From CAZMXP01 sp964570285 (lineage in GTDB: Bacteria; Planctomycetota; PLA2): a stretch of DNA of 27,474 nt. Location: positions 1 through 27,474 of the forward strand of contig CAZMXP010000061.1 in the NCBI GenBank assembly GCA_964570285.1, written 5' to 3'. Under the pieces are notes generated by a model. It was not told the DNA's origin. It did not search any database and worked only from the letters and a program-made list of their open reading frames with translations. Both the position numbers and the translations under genes were made by a program. Shown here piece by piece: positions 14,208-21,679 of the stretch (the first letter of the stretch is position 1; each line of letters opens with the position of its first letter).

Positions 14208-16147
14208 TATTCCGACTGAAGTCCCGCCCGACGCAGCTGCGGGAGGATTACGTCCAGCTCGTCCGGTTCCGTTTGAAGGTCGTAGCGGATACAGAGCACG
14301 GGTCGAAGGGGCACGTGCTCGCGCTTCGCCCGCAGCAGCAACGGGATCTCCAGCCTCAGACCCGTCAGGTGGGGCTCGGTATCCACGAGAAGGTGCGGCG
14401 CCACCCTTCGTACCATCGTCGCGTCGTCGCCGGTGACCCCGTGCGAGATCTCGGCCGCGAGTGCTCTCGAGTAGAGCGAGCCCCCGCCGCAGGCCTCTTC
14501 GACGGCTGCGAATACTCGCGGCGACGGAACGGGGCCGCCGTACAGCCCATGAAGTGCGGTCACTTCGTCGTCGTTCGAGCGAAGGGCGGCCACGACGGCC
14601 GCTGCCGCCTCCCCCTCCGCGTCGCCCAATCTGACAAGTGCGACGGCACAGGCAAGGGCGTACTCCGGCTCCGGCGATCGCAGCCCTTCGCGCAGCACGG
14701 CGACGACCTCCGCGGAGCGGTCACCGTTGCGCCCGAGAGCCCACGCGGCGTCGCACGAGGACTCGTCCCGGCACGCATCGATCATCGTCCGAAGGGTGGA
14801 GGGCGAGCACTGTCCCATGGCCCCCAGCACGCGCATGGCGAGTCCGCGGTCGGACTCGCTCTCGAGAAGCGTCTCCACCGACTTCGAGGCGGGCCGCGCA
14901 GCCGCACCCACGTGCTGGAGGTTCAGCAGCACCAACCCCGCGTACTCTGACCTCTCGTGGGTCGCGAGTCGGCCGAGCTCCCGGATGATCTCGGGAGAGG
15001 GCGCCGGGTCTTGCGTGATCACGTTCCCGATGCCGGCGATCTGCACCCACTCGGACTCCGCACTCACCGTCTTTCGCAGCAGGTCCATCCTGTCTTCAGC
15101 CCGGAGGTCGGGTAGCCGGAGCAACTCGCCAGCGATCTCCTCCGCAGCCGGGGAGTCGTCCCCGAGGACACGCTTCACGAGAGCGGCATCCGGCGCACTG
15201 ATGCAGCGGAAGACATCGATCAGCGTCGACGTCTGCTCTTTCGATGCGCTTGCCAAGTCGTCGAGAAGCTGCGGCACCGCCGGCGCGGCGGCCCTCCCGA
15301 GGAAGGCGATCCACCTCCACTCGAGCAAGCGCTTCCCCGGAGGCGCCGAGGCGATGCGACCGAGGATGCGCCTCTCCACCGCGGCGCGGTCCTTGCCGAC
15401 GCGCCAGAGCGCAAGCTGGCAGGGAAGATCCCCCTCCTCACCTCTTGCCACCGCGGCTGCTGCCAGCGCCCGCTCCGCCTCGGGTCCGGCCTCACGACCC
15501 AGCAGGCAGAACGCCGTGAGTACTGGCAGCACCACGGCCTCGTCCGACGACTTGTTCGCCGAGCCGAGCATCGTGATGAGGCGCGGCACCGCGAGGCGCC
15601 CTGTCGCCGGAGAGATGCGCGCAATGGCGAGAGCGGCCGCGTCCCCCACGGGACCTGGCGCAGCCAACAGTTCCACGAGGGCTTTCGCGTCGCTCTCATC
15701 GAGGAGCGGACCGAGCCTGCCGAGGAGTTCGAGTATCGGGAGTTGACGGGAGGGTGCGCTACCCTTCAGTTCTGCGAACAGCGCCGGGGCGATCTCCTTC
15801 CCGGCCATGAGAATCGTGGCGCGGGCCGGCCGGACACCACCCCTCTGCTCCGAGAGCGCCCTGTCGATGAGCGCGCGATGCGCCCCTGCTCCCATGGCGA
15901 GCAGCGCTGCGCGCGCTTCATGGCACTCATCCCACCCCCGATACAGGTGCGCCGCCGCGGTAGCCGCCCTCTTGTCCCCCGCTGGCCCCAAGGCGCGCAA
16001 GCGCCGGAGTGCAGCGATCCGCACCTTCGTCTCCTGGCTCGAAAGCGCCGCATCGATCTCGTCGGCCACGGCATGCCGCGGTCCGAAAACGTGCGCGAGG
16101 ACGAGGGCGAGGCAGGAGACCCGCGCGCGGACAGAGCGCCTGCTCAT
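14207..16147 (-). CDS. secreted HEAT-repeat protein
   Basis: A 646-residue protein with a signal peptide (SCLALVLAHVFGPRHAVA) followed by an array of alpha-helical HEAT-type repeats over almost the whole length. Examples are EIDAALSSQETKVRIAALRRLRALGPAGDKRA, GDAAALAIARISPATGRLAVPRLITMLG, GRAAAPAVPQLLDDLA and VVAVLREGLRSPEPEYALACAVALVRLGDAEG. Such arrays bind proteins or peptides; no catalytic residues were recognised. The codon mix appears less uniformly G/C at third positions than in its neighbours, which might reflect transfer or weak expression. It follows the TM-anchored gene after 14 bp and is probably its operon partner. Confidence 0.8.
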   Translation of the reverse strand: MSRRSVRARVSCLALVLAHVFGPRHAVADEIDAALSSQETKVRIAALRRLRALGPAGDKRAATAAAHLYRGWDECHEARAALLAMGAGAHRALIDRALSEQRGGVRPARATILMAGKEIAPALFAELKGSAPSRQLPILELLGRLGPLLDESDAKALVELLAAPGPVGDAAALAIARISPATGRLAVPRLITMLGSANKSSDEAVVLPVLTAFCLLGREAGPEAERALAAAAVARGEEGDLPCQLALWRVGKDRAAVERRILGRIASAPPGKRLLEWRWIAFLGRAAAPAVPQLLDDLASASKEQTSTLIDVFRCISAPDAALVKRVLGDDSPAAEEIAGELLRLPDLRAEDRMDLLRKTVSAESEWVQIAGIGNVITQDPAPSPEIIRELGRLATHERSEYAGLVLLNLQHVGAAARPASKSVETLLESESDRGLAMRVLGAMGQCSPSTLRTMIDACRDESSCDAAWALGRNGDRSAEVVAVLREGLRSPEPEYALACAVALVRLGDAEGEAAAAVVAALRSNDDEVTALHGLYGGPVPSPRVFAAVEEACGGGSLYSRALAAEISHGVTGDDATMVRRVAPHLLVDTEPHLTGLRLEIPLLLRAKREHVPLRPVLCIRYDLQTEPDELDVILPQLRRAGLQSE

Positions 16148-16161
16148 CCCCCCGGGCCCCC

Positions 16162-17400
16162 CTACGTCCCCTTCGCCTTGCCCTGTTGCTTCTGCTGCTT
16201 CTCGCGCGCCCTGCGGATCTGCACGCCGAGGTCGTTGAGGCGCTGGCGGTGGAGGCGCGCCTGCAACTCGATGTCGCGGGGCAGCGGCGTGCCGCGGGCG
16301 TCGGCGGCGCCGAGCACGCGGGCGGTCTCGTCGAGGCGGAGGGCGTACTCGGCGGCGACGACCTCGGCGCGCGCGAAGTCGCCCGCCTTCACCGCCGTGC
16401 GCGCCTGGCGGTCGAGGCGGCCGTAGGCTTGGCCCGACACGGAGGCGCGCGCGACGGCGGTGCCGACCGCGGGCGAGAGGCCGCCCCCCTCCATCGTGCG
16501 GCGCAGCGACGCGAGCAGTTCGATCTCGCTGCGGCCGGCGGCGCGCGCCGCGAGCAGCGCCTTCGTCGGCTCCGCCACGTCGGGGGCATGCAGCGTCGTC
16601 TCGACGACGGCGCGCGCGCGGTCGGCGGGCAGGCCGTCGAGGATCGGCGCGAGCGTGCGCGCGTCGGCGCGCGGCCCCTCCGTGATGCGGATCTGCCGCG
16701 CGAGGTAGCTCTCCGCGTAGACGGGGTCGGCGCCCGCCGCCGCCGCGACGACCTGCCGCGCGACGCCGCCGATCGCCTTTCTCTGCTGCTCGCTGAGCGG
16801 CTGCGCGAACGCGTCGAGCGTGCGCTGCGCGATCGCCGGCTCCAGCGCGCCGAGGCGGTCGAGCAGGTGCGCGCCGAAGACCAGTTCGACCGGGCTCTGC
16901 GTCGTCTGCGCCACGTCGAGGATCAGCGCCGCCGCCTCGGGGTCGCCCGTCGCCTCGGCGGCGGCGAGCAGCGCGACGCGCAGCGTCGGATATCCCGGCT
17001 TGTCGCCGTCATAGCTCTTGAACGTGACATCGTGGCCCTCGTCGAGCAGGCGCCGGATCTCGGGGTACATCGCGGGCCCGCGCAGCGCCGCCTCGGCGAC
17101 GACGCCGAGCATCAGCCGCTGCGCGTGCTCGGACTCCTCCTTGCCGCGCAGCGCGTCGATGAGCCCCTTGGGCTCGACCGCGGGCAACTCCTCCCTGACC
17201 GCCTGCTCGATCGCCTGCTCGACGAAGTCGCGCGGCGGCGGCTCCTCCCTCGCGTACGCCTCCTCGCGATGGGAGGGAGGGGTGGGGGAGCGCGCGGGGG
17301 CGGGGGGCGTGCTCTCGCGGCCCGCGAGGAAGCCCGCCCCGCCTGCCGCGAACGCGACGACGAGCAGCAGGAGGCCGGTCGGGGGTGCCTTTCGTTGCAT
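16162..17400 (-). CDS. membrane-anchored helical protein of unknown function
   Basis: A 412-residue protein starting MQRKAPPTGLLLLVVAFAAGGAGFLAG: one N-terminal hydrophobic segment at about 8-27, most likely an uncleaved anchor. A Pro/Ser/Glu-rich linker (about 31-60) follows, then a helical Ala/Leu/Arg-rich domain with repeat-like stretches (YPTLRVALLAAAEATGDPEAAALILDVAQTTQSPVELVF, ALLAARAAGRSEIELLASLRRTM). The C-terminus (QARLHRQRLNDLGVQIRRAREKQQKQQGKAKG) is a basic coiled-coil-like tail. No known family was recognised. The ATG at 17400 has a nearby CGGAG ribosome binding site and is preferred to the GTG-type extension upstream (to 17424). The secreted HEAT protein follows 14 bp later, suggesting a shared envelope role. 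Confidence 0.75.
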   Translation of the reverse strand: MQRKAPPTGLLLLVVAFAAGGAGFLAGRESTPPAPARSPTPPSHREEAYAREEPPPRDFVEQAIEQAVREELPAVEPKGLIDALRGKEESEHAQRLMLGVVAEAALRGPAMYPEIRRLLDEGHDVTFKSYDGDKPGYPTLRVALLAAAEATGDPEAAALILDVAQTTQSPVELVFGAHLLDRLGALEPAIAQRTLDAFAQPLSEQQRKAIGGVARQVVAAAAGADPVYAESYLARQIRITEGPRADARTLAPILDGLPADRARAVVETTLHAPDVAEPTKALLAARAAGRSEIELLASLRRTMEGGGLSPAVGTAVARASVSGQAYGRLDRQARTAVKAGDFARAEVVAAEYALRLDETARVLGAADARGTPLPRDIELQARLHRQRLNDLGVQIRRAREKQQKQQGKAKGT

Positions 17401-17471
17401 GTCCGCTCCGGGGGAGACTACCACCCCAAACCCGGCATTTCCCGGCGGGTTGCGCTAGCATTGGCCTCCTC

Positions 17472-18854
17472 ATGAGAATCGCCGCCCTCCTCGCCCTTCT
17501 CGCCCTCGCCGCCTACCCCCAGGAGCCCGCCCCGAAGGCGGTCGCCGCCACCCGCGGGACCGTGCGCCGCACGCTCCCGCGCGACGGGACGCTGATCCCC
17601 GCCGGGGCCGCCGAGCTGAAGCTCGACCTGAAGGCCTACCGCGGCGAGCAGACCTTCCGCATCCTCGAGGTCGCCGCCCACGGCGCCTTCGTCAACGCGG
17701 GCGACGTCGTGCTGCGCCTCGACACCGAGGCGATCGACGACATGGTCCGCCGCGAGGAGATGTCGCTCCAGCGCGCCGAGATGGACCTGCGCCACAGCGA
17801 GGAGCGCGCCCGCGCGCAGGAGGAGCAGGCGCAGACGGCGCTCGCGCGCGCCGAGGTCGAGAACGAGCGCGCGCAGAAGCGGCTCAAGGGCTACCGCACG
17901 GTCGAGAAGCCCTACCAGGAGGAGAACGAGCGGCTCAACGCGCAGGCGTCCGAGCACCGCCTCGAGGACGCCAAGGACGAACTCGTCCAGCTCGAGAAGA
18001 TGTACAGCGAGGACGAACTCGTGGATGCGACCGAGGAGATCGTGCTGAAGCGCCAGCGGCGCGGCTTCGCGCGCTCGCAGGCGGGCTTCGACCAGGGCGA
18101 GCGCTGGCGCGTCTACCAGAAGGAGTGGTACGACACCTGGCGCGAGGAGGATCTCGTCTACGAGGCCAAGCAGAAGGAGCAGGCGCTCGCGGGCCTGCGC
18201 GCCGGGCAGTCGATGGCGCGCGAGAAGACCGAGGCCGACCTCGCGCAGAAGCGCTACGACATCGCGCAGCAGAAGGAGCGGCTCGAGGAGCTCAAGGGGG
18301 ACCGGGGGCAGTTCCTCGTGCGCGCCCCGAGGGCCGGCACCGTCATCCACGGCGCCGCCGACGGCGCGCCCTGGGCGGCGCGGCTCGAGAAGGACGGCTC
18401 CGTGCGCAACCGCGCCGTCTTCGCGACGGTCGCGGCTCCGCGCCAGCTCAAGGTCCTGAGCGAGATCGCGGAGAAGGACCTGCTCTCGGTGAAGCCCGGC
18501 GCCGCCGCCGAGGTCGTCCCGACGATCGGCAAGGAGCACGGCATGGTCGGCCGCCTCACCGTCGACCCGATGCCCGCGAAGGCGGGCAGCTTCCGGGCCG
18601 AGGTCGAACTCGGCGACGCGCCGGTCGCGCTGCGCCCCGGCATGACCTGCAAGCTCGAGATCATCCTCGAGGAGGCGAAGGACGCGGTGCTCGTGCCGAG
18701 GGCGGCGGTGAGGGACGGCCACGTCGAGGCCGCGAAGACGGCCGAGGGCCCCTTCGAGAGGCGCGCCGTCACGACCGGCATCAGCGACGACACCCACACG
18801 GTCATCCTCGCCGGCCTCGAGGCGGGCGAGTTCGTCACGGTCCCCGCCAAGTGA
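17472..18854 (+). CDS. HlyD/RND-type periplasmic adaptor-like protein
   Basis: A 460-residue exported protein with signal peptide MRIAALLALLALAAYPQ. It has the membrane-fusion-protein layout: a first half-lipoyl/beta-barrel segment (ATRGTVRRTLPRDGTLIPAGAAELKLDLKAY, then VAAHGAFVNAGDVVLRLDTEAI), a long charged coiled coil (about 95-275, including EERARAQEEQAQTALARAEVENERAQKRL), the second lipoyl half (FLVRAPRAGTVIHGA) and C-terminal beta domains ending VILAGLEAGEFVTVPAK. Adaptors of this type bridge an inner-membrane transporter and an outer-membrane channel, yet no permease or ATPase lies in this window. Its TGA overlaps the GTG of the next gene (GTGA). The start at 17472 has no good ribosome binding site. 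Confidence 0.88.
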   Translation: MRIAALLALLALAAYPQEPAPKAVAATRGTVRRTLPRDGTLIPAGAAELKLDLKAYRGEQTFRILEVAAHGAFVNAGDVVLRLDTEAIDDMVRREEMSLQRAEMDLRHSEERARAQEEQAQTALARAEVENERAQKRLKGYRTVEKPYQEENERLNAQASEHRLEDAKDELVQLEKMYSEDELVDATEEIVLKRQRRGFARSQAGFDQGERWRVYQKEWYDTWREEDLVYEAKQKEQALAGLRAGQSMAREKTEADLAQKRYDIAQQKERLEELKGDRGQFLVRAPRAGTVIHGAADGAPWAARLEKDGSVRNRAVFATVAAPRQLKVLSEIAEKDLLSVKPGAAAEVVPTIGKEHGMVGRLTVDPMPAKAGSFRAEVELGDAPVALRPGMTCKLEIILEEAKDAVLVPRAAVRDGHVEAAKTAEGPFERRAVTTGISDDTHTVILAGLEAGEFVTVPAK

Positions 18855-19999
18855 GGCGCCTCGCGCTCCTCCTCGGGTGCCTGGTCGCCGCCGCCCGCGG
18901 CGACGAGGCGCCCAACCTCGCGGTCACGACGCCGCCGGCCGCGAAGGTCACCGTCGCGAAGGCGGTCGAGACGGCGGTGGAGTTCCTCGTCGCGAACCAG
19001 AACGCCGACGGCTCCTTCGGCAAGACCTGCACGCCGCGCACCTACGAGCTCTGGTGCGACGTGCCGGGCGGGCACCAGGCCTTCATGGCGGCGACGACCG
19101 CGCTCTGCTGGATGGGCCTCAACGACTCCCCGCTGCAGACCGACGCGAGCCGCGCCGCGCAGGAGCGCTGCCTCCGGTGGCTCGTCGACCATGCGCGCGT
19201 GAAGCGCGCGTACGCGCAGCAGTTCTACAACGTCTGGTCCTTCGGCTACGGCCTGCGCGCGCTCGGCCAGGCGCTGCGCAAGGGGTCCCCCGGCGCCCCC
19301 CCCGAGTCGATCCGCGCGACGATGGAGTCGATCATCAAGGCGATCGCCGTCTACCAGAGCCCCGACGGCGGCTGGGGCTACCTCGACTTCAACGTGCCCG
19401 GCTACAAGCCCTCGTGGAGCACCTCGTTCACGACGGCGACGGTGCTCGTCGGCCTCAACGAGGCGCGCCTCGCCGGCGTGGCGGTGCCCGACGAGGTCGT
19501 CGCGAAGGCGGTCGGATTGCTCTGGCGCCAGCGCACGCCGGACGGCAACTACCACTACAGCATCGACTGGAAGTGGCGGCCCCACGGCCCGATCAACCGG
19601 CCGCAGGGCTCGTCGCTGCGCAACCAGGCGTGCAACCTCGCGATCGGCATGTTCGACAGCAAGCTCGGCGAGGCGGAGTACCGCCGCGGGCTCGTGCAGC
19701 TCGTCGACAACCACCGCTTCGCGATGTCGGGCGTGCGCCGGCCGATCCCGCACGAGTCGCACTACGCCGTGTCGGGCTACTTCTACCTCTACGGGCAGCA
19801 GTACGCGTCGCTCGTGCTCGAGCGGATGCCCGACGCGGACAAGGCGCGCTTCTGGCCCGAGGTCGTCGCCTTCACGCTGAAGACGCGGCAGCCCGACGGC
19901 AGCTTCTGGGACTACCCGACGTACGGCTACCACAAGTTCTATGGGACCGGGTACGCGCTGATGACGCTCTCGCGCTGCCCCCCCGCGCTGGTCCCGTAG
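18851..19999 (+). CDS. secreted prenyltransferase/squalene-oxidase-repeat protein
   Basis: A 382-residue protein (GTG start) with signal peptide MRRLALLLGCLVAAARG (initiator GTG read as Met). It contains four or more alpha/alpha-toroid repeats of the prenyltransferase/squalene-cyclase type, marked by QNADGSFGKT, QSPDGGWGYLDF, RTPDGNYHY and RQPDGSFWDY. Known terpene cyclases of the class are longer and carry a DxDD acid motif, which is not seen, so this is not a standard cyclase. The exported repeat protein may bind a lipid or glycan. Its coupling to the adaptor gene (GTGA overlap) and to the thioredoxin-like gene (TAGTG overlap) argues for one process. Function unknown. Confidence 0.82.
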   Translation: MRRLALLLGCLVAAARGDEAPNLAVTTPPAAKVTVAKAVETAVEFLVANQNADGSFGKTCTPRTYELWCDVPGGHQAFMAATTALCWMGLNDSPLQTDASRAAQERCLRWLVDHARVKRAYAQQFYNVWSFGYGLRALGQALRKGSPGAPPESIRATMESIIKAIAVYQSPDGGWGYLDFNVPGYKPSWSTSFTTATVLVGLNEARLAGVAVPDEVVAKAVGLLWRQRTPDGNYHYSIDWKWRPHGPINRPQGSSLRNQACNLAIGMFDSKLGEAEYRRGLVQLVDNHRFAMSGVRRPIPHESHYAVSGYFYLYGQQYASLVLERMPDADKARFWPEVVAFTLKTRQPDGSFWDYPTYGYHKFYGTGYALMTLSRCPPALVP

Positions 20000-20421
20000 T
20001 GTTCCGCGAGGGGCTGAGGCCGCCCGACCCCTTCCGCGAGCGGCCGCCCCTCGAGAGGCTGTCGACGCAGGACGGCATGAGCCTCGACGCGCTCTCCCGG
20101 CTCGGGCCGCTGCTCGTCGTCTGCCTGCCCGATCGCGGGGAGCGCCGGCTGCTCGCGGAGGTGGCGGCGCACCGGGGCGCGATCGAGAAGAGCGGCGTGC
20201 GGCTAGTGCTCGTGCATCCGGCGGAGGCGCCGCCCGAGTTGCCCGAGGCGCTCCGCTACGTCGCCCGCGTCGCCGATCCCGCGCTCGGCCTCTACGCCTT
20301 CCTCGGACTCGGGCGGACCGAGGGCTCCCTCTTCCGGCGCGCGAGCCAGATCCCCGGCCTCTTCCTGCTGCGCGACGGCGCCGTCCTCCGCACCGTCGCG
20401 TCGCCCGCCGACGTCGCATGA
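19999..20421 (+). CDS. thioredoxin-like protein lacking the catalytic CxxC
   Basis: A 140-residue protein starting at a GTG whose first base is the last base of the previous stop (TAGTG). A thioredoxin-like fold is suggested by LGPLLVVCLPDRGERRLLAEVAAHRGAIEKSGVRLVLVHPAE and by the IPGLFLLRDGAVLRTV end, where the Pro at 120 corresponds to the cis-Pro before a strand and turn. Related AhpC/TSA-like proteins carry CxxC or a peroxidatic Cys after the first strand. Here only Cys42 exists, in VVCLPD, and no resolving Cys is present, so standard redox activity is doubtful. No signal peptide is seen. It overlaps the PAP2-like gene by 4 bp (ATGA). Confidence 0.7.
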   Translation: MFREGLRPPDPFRERPPLERLSTQDGMSLDALSRLGPLLVVCLPDRGERRLLAEVAAHRGAIEKSGVRLVLVHPAEAPPELPEALRYVARVADPALGLYAFLGLGRTEGSLFRRASQIPGLFLLRDGAVLRTVASPADVA

Positions 20422-21392
20422 ACGCGCTCCGCCGGCAGCTCTTCGCCCTCGACCTGCCGCCGCTCTGCTGCTACGTCGTGCTGCTCGCGCTGTCGGCCGG
20501 CGGCGGCCCCTGGCCGCGGATGCTGCTGCTCGTGCTCGCGCACCTCGCCCTGAACCGCTTCGGCCGCGCGCACGCGGCGCGCCTGCGCGACGCGCGGCCG
20601 ATCCCTCGGTGGCTCGGCGTCGTCAACACCTGCTACCTGCTGTCGCCGATGTTCCTTCTGCCGGTCGCCTTCCTGTCGATGGGCGAGGTGATGGCGAACG
20701 CCGGGCTCGTGACGCCCCCCGACCCGGTCCCGGGCGTCCTCTTCGACCCCGACCACGCCGGCGAGCGGGGGCTCGCGCTCGGTCCGCACGGCGCCGCCAC
20801 GCGGTGGGACCAGCGGCTGAAGGCGCTCGACATCGCGATCTTCGGCGTCTATCCGACCGCATGGGTAAGGCGGCTGCACACGCCGTGGCTGACGGGAGTC
20901 CTCCAGGTCGGTTATCTCTCGTACTACTTCGCGCCCGCGGCGCTCTGCGTCCCGCTGCTCGTCGCGAGACGCCGCACCGAGTTCCGCGTCGTCGCCGCGA
21001 CGCTCGCCGCCTGCTGCGTGACAACCTACTTCGGCTACCTGCTCGTGCCGGCGACCGGGCCGCGCTTCGAGGGCGGGATCGCCGCGGTCCTCCCCCGCGA
21101 GCCCGGATGGTTCTCCGCCGAGGACCTCTACCGCTTCCTCGACTCGATCGAGGTCTTCCGGTGGGACGCCTTCCCCTCGGGCCACACCGCCGTCGGCCTC
21201 TGCGCGCTGCTGCTCGCCTTCCGGTACGAGCGCCGCATCGCGTGGCCGCTGCTGCTCCCGGTGCTGCTGCTGATCGCCGCGACGATCTACATGGGCTACC
21301 ACTACGTCGTCGACGTGCTCGCGGGCCTGGTGATCGGGGTGGCGAGCGCGCGCTGCGTGCCGGCCTTCGTCCTCTGGTGGGACGAGGGCTAG
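20418..21392 (+). CDS. PAP2-family membrane enzyme (Aur1/IPC-synthase-like)
   Basis: A 324-residue polytopic membrane protein with several hydrophobic segments (about 15-27, 34-46, 68-88, 165-183, 193-211, 256-268, 277-293, 298-316). The PAP2 signatures appear in the second half: WDAFPSGHTAVGL with His256, and YHYVVDVLAG with His295 and Asp299. The classical K-x6-RP first motif is missing; VPATGPRFEGG is in its place, as in PAP2_3/inositol-phosphoceramide-synthase-like members. Such enzymes transfer phospho-head-groups between lipids or dephosphorylate lipid phosphates at the membrane. It ends the coupled operon. Its TAG is part of the CTAG at the left end of the MITE-like element. Confidence 0.85.
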   Translation: MNALRRQLFALDLPPLCCYVVLLALSAGGGPWPRMLLLVLAHLALNRFGRAHAARLRDARPIPRWLGVVNTCYLLSPMFLLPVAFLSMGEVMANAGLVTPPDPVPGVLFDPDHAGERGLALGPHGAATRWDQRLKALDIAIFGVYPTAWVRRLHTPWLTGVLQVGYLSYYFAPAALCVPLLVARRRTEFRVVAATLAACCVTTYFGYLLVPATGPRFEGGIAAVLPREPGWFSAEDLYRFLDSIEVFRWDAFPSGHTAVGLCALLLAFRYERRIAWPLLLPVLLLIAATIYMGYHYVVDVLAGLVIGVASARCVPAFVLWWDEG

Positions 21393-21423
21393 GAGTTTGT
21401 CCGACTAATCGTCGGACAAACTC
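21393..21423. repeat. perfect 13-bp hairpin at the left end of the element
   Basis: GAGTTTGTCCGAC pairs perfectly with GTCGGACAAACTC around the 5-nt loop taatc, beginning right after the TAG of the PAP2-like gene. It can act as a transcription terminator and is also the left terminus of the MITE-like element. Confidence 0.75.
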
Positions 21424-21613
21424 TCAAGTGAAAGGGGGTTCGCTGTCGGTGAGCGGCCGGCAGGCGCCGGACCGCCGCGTGATCAGCGACTCCCGGAAGC
21501 GGCACCTCGACGCCCTTCACCGAAGGCAACCTGAGCGAACTCTCCCGGCGACACATCCGCGCGCTGAGCGCGGCCACGGCGCGTGGAGTCCCATGACTCG
21601 CGTCGCGTCGATT

Positions 21614-21679
21614 TAGGAGTTTGGCCGGGTCCAGTTGGTCTCGAAGCGTGCAGAAGGCCGGCACCCGGACAAACTCCTA
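21614..21679. repeat. 17-bp inverted repeat at the right end of the element
   Basis: TAGGAGTTTGGCCGGGT (21614-21630) and ACCCGGACAAACTCCTA (21663-21679) pair with a single mismatch around a 32-nt loop. The right arm contains the stop codon of the minus-strand lipoprotein gene. It shares the core of the hairpin at 21393-21423, so the element carries this motif at both ends. Confidence 0.7.

Noticed and set aside
21389..21664. 91-codon minus-strand frame across the MITE-like element
   Set aside because: It runs through the inverted repeats, has no family features and reads like chance open frame in GC-rich DNA.
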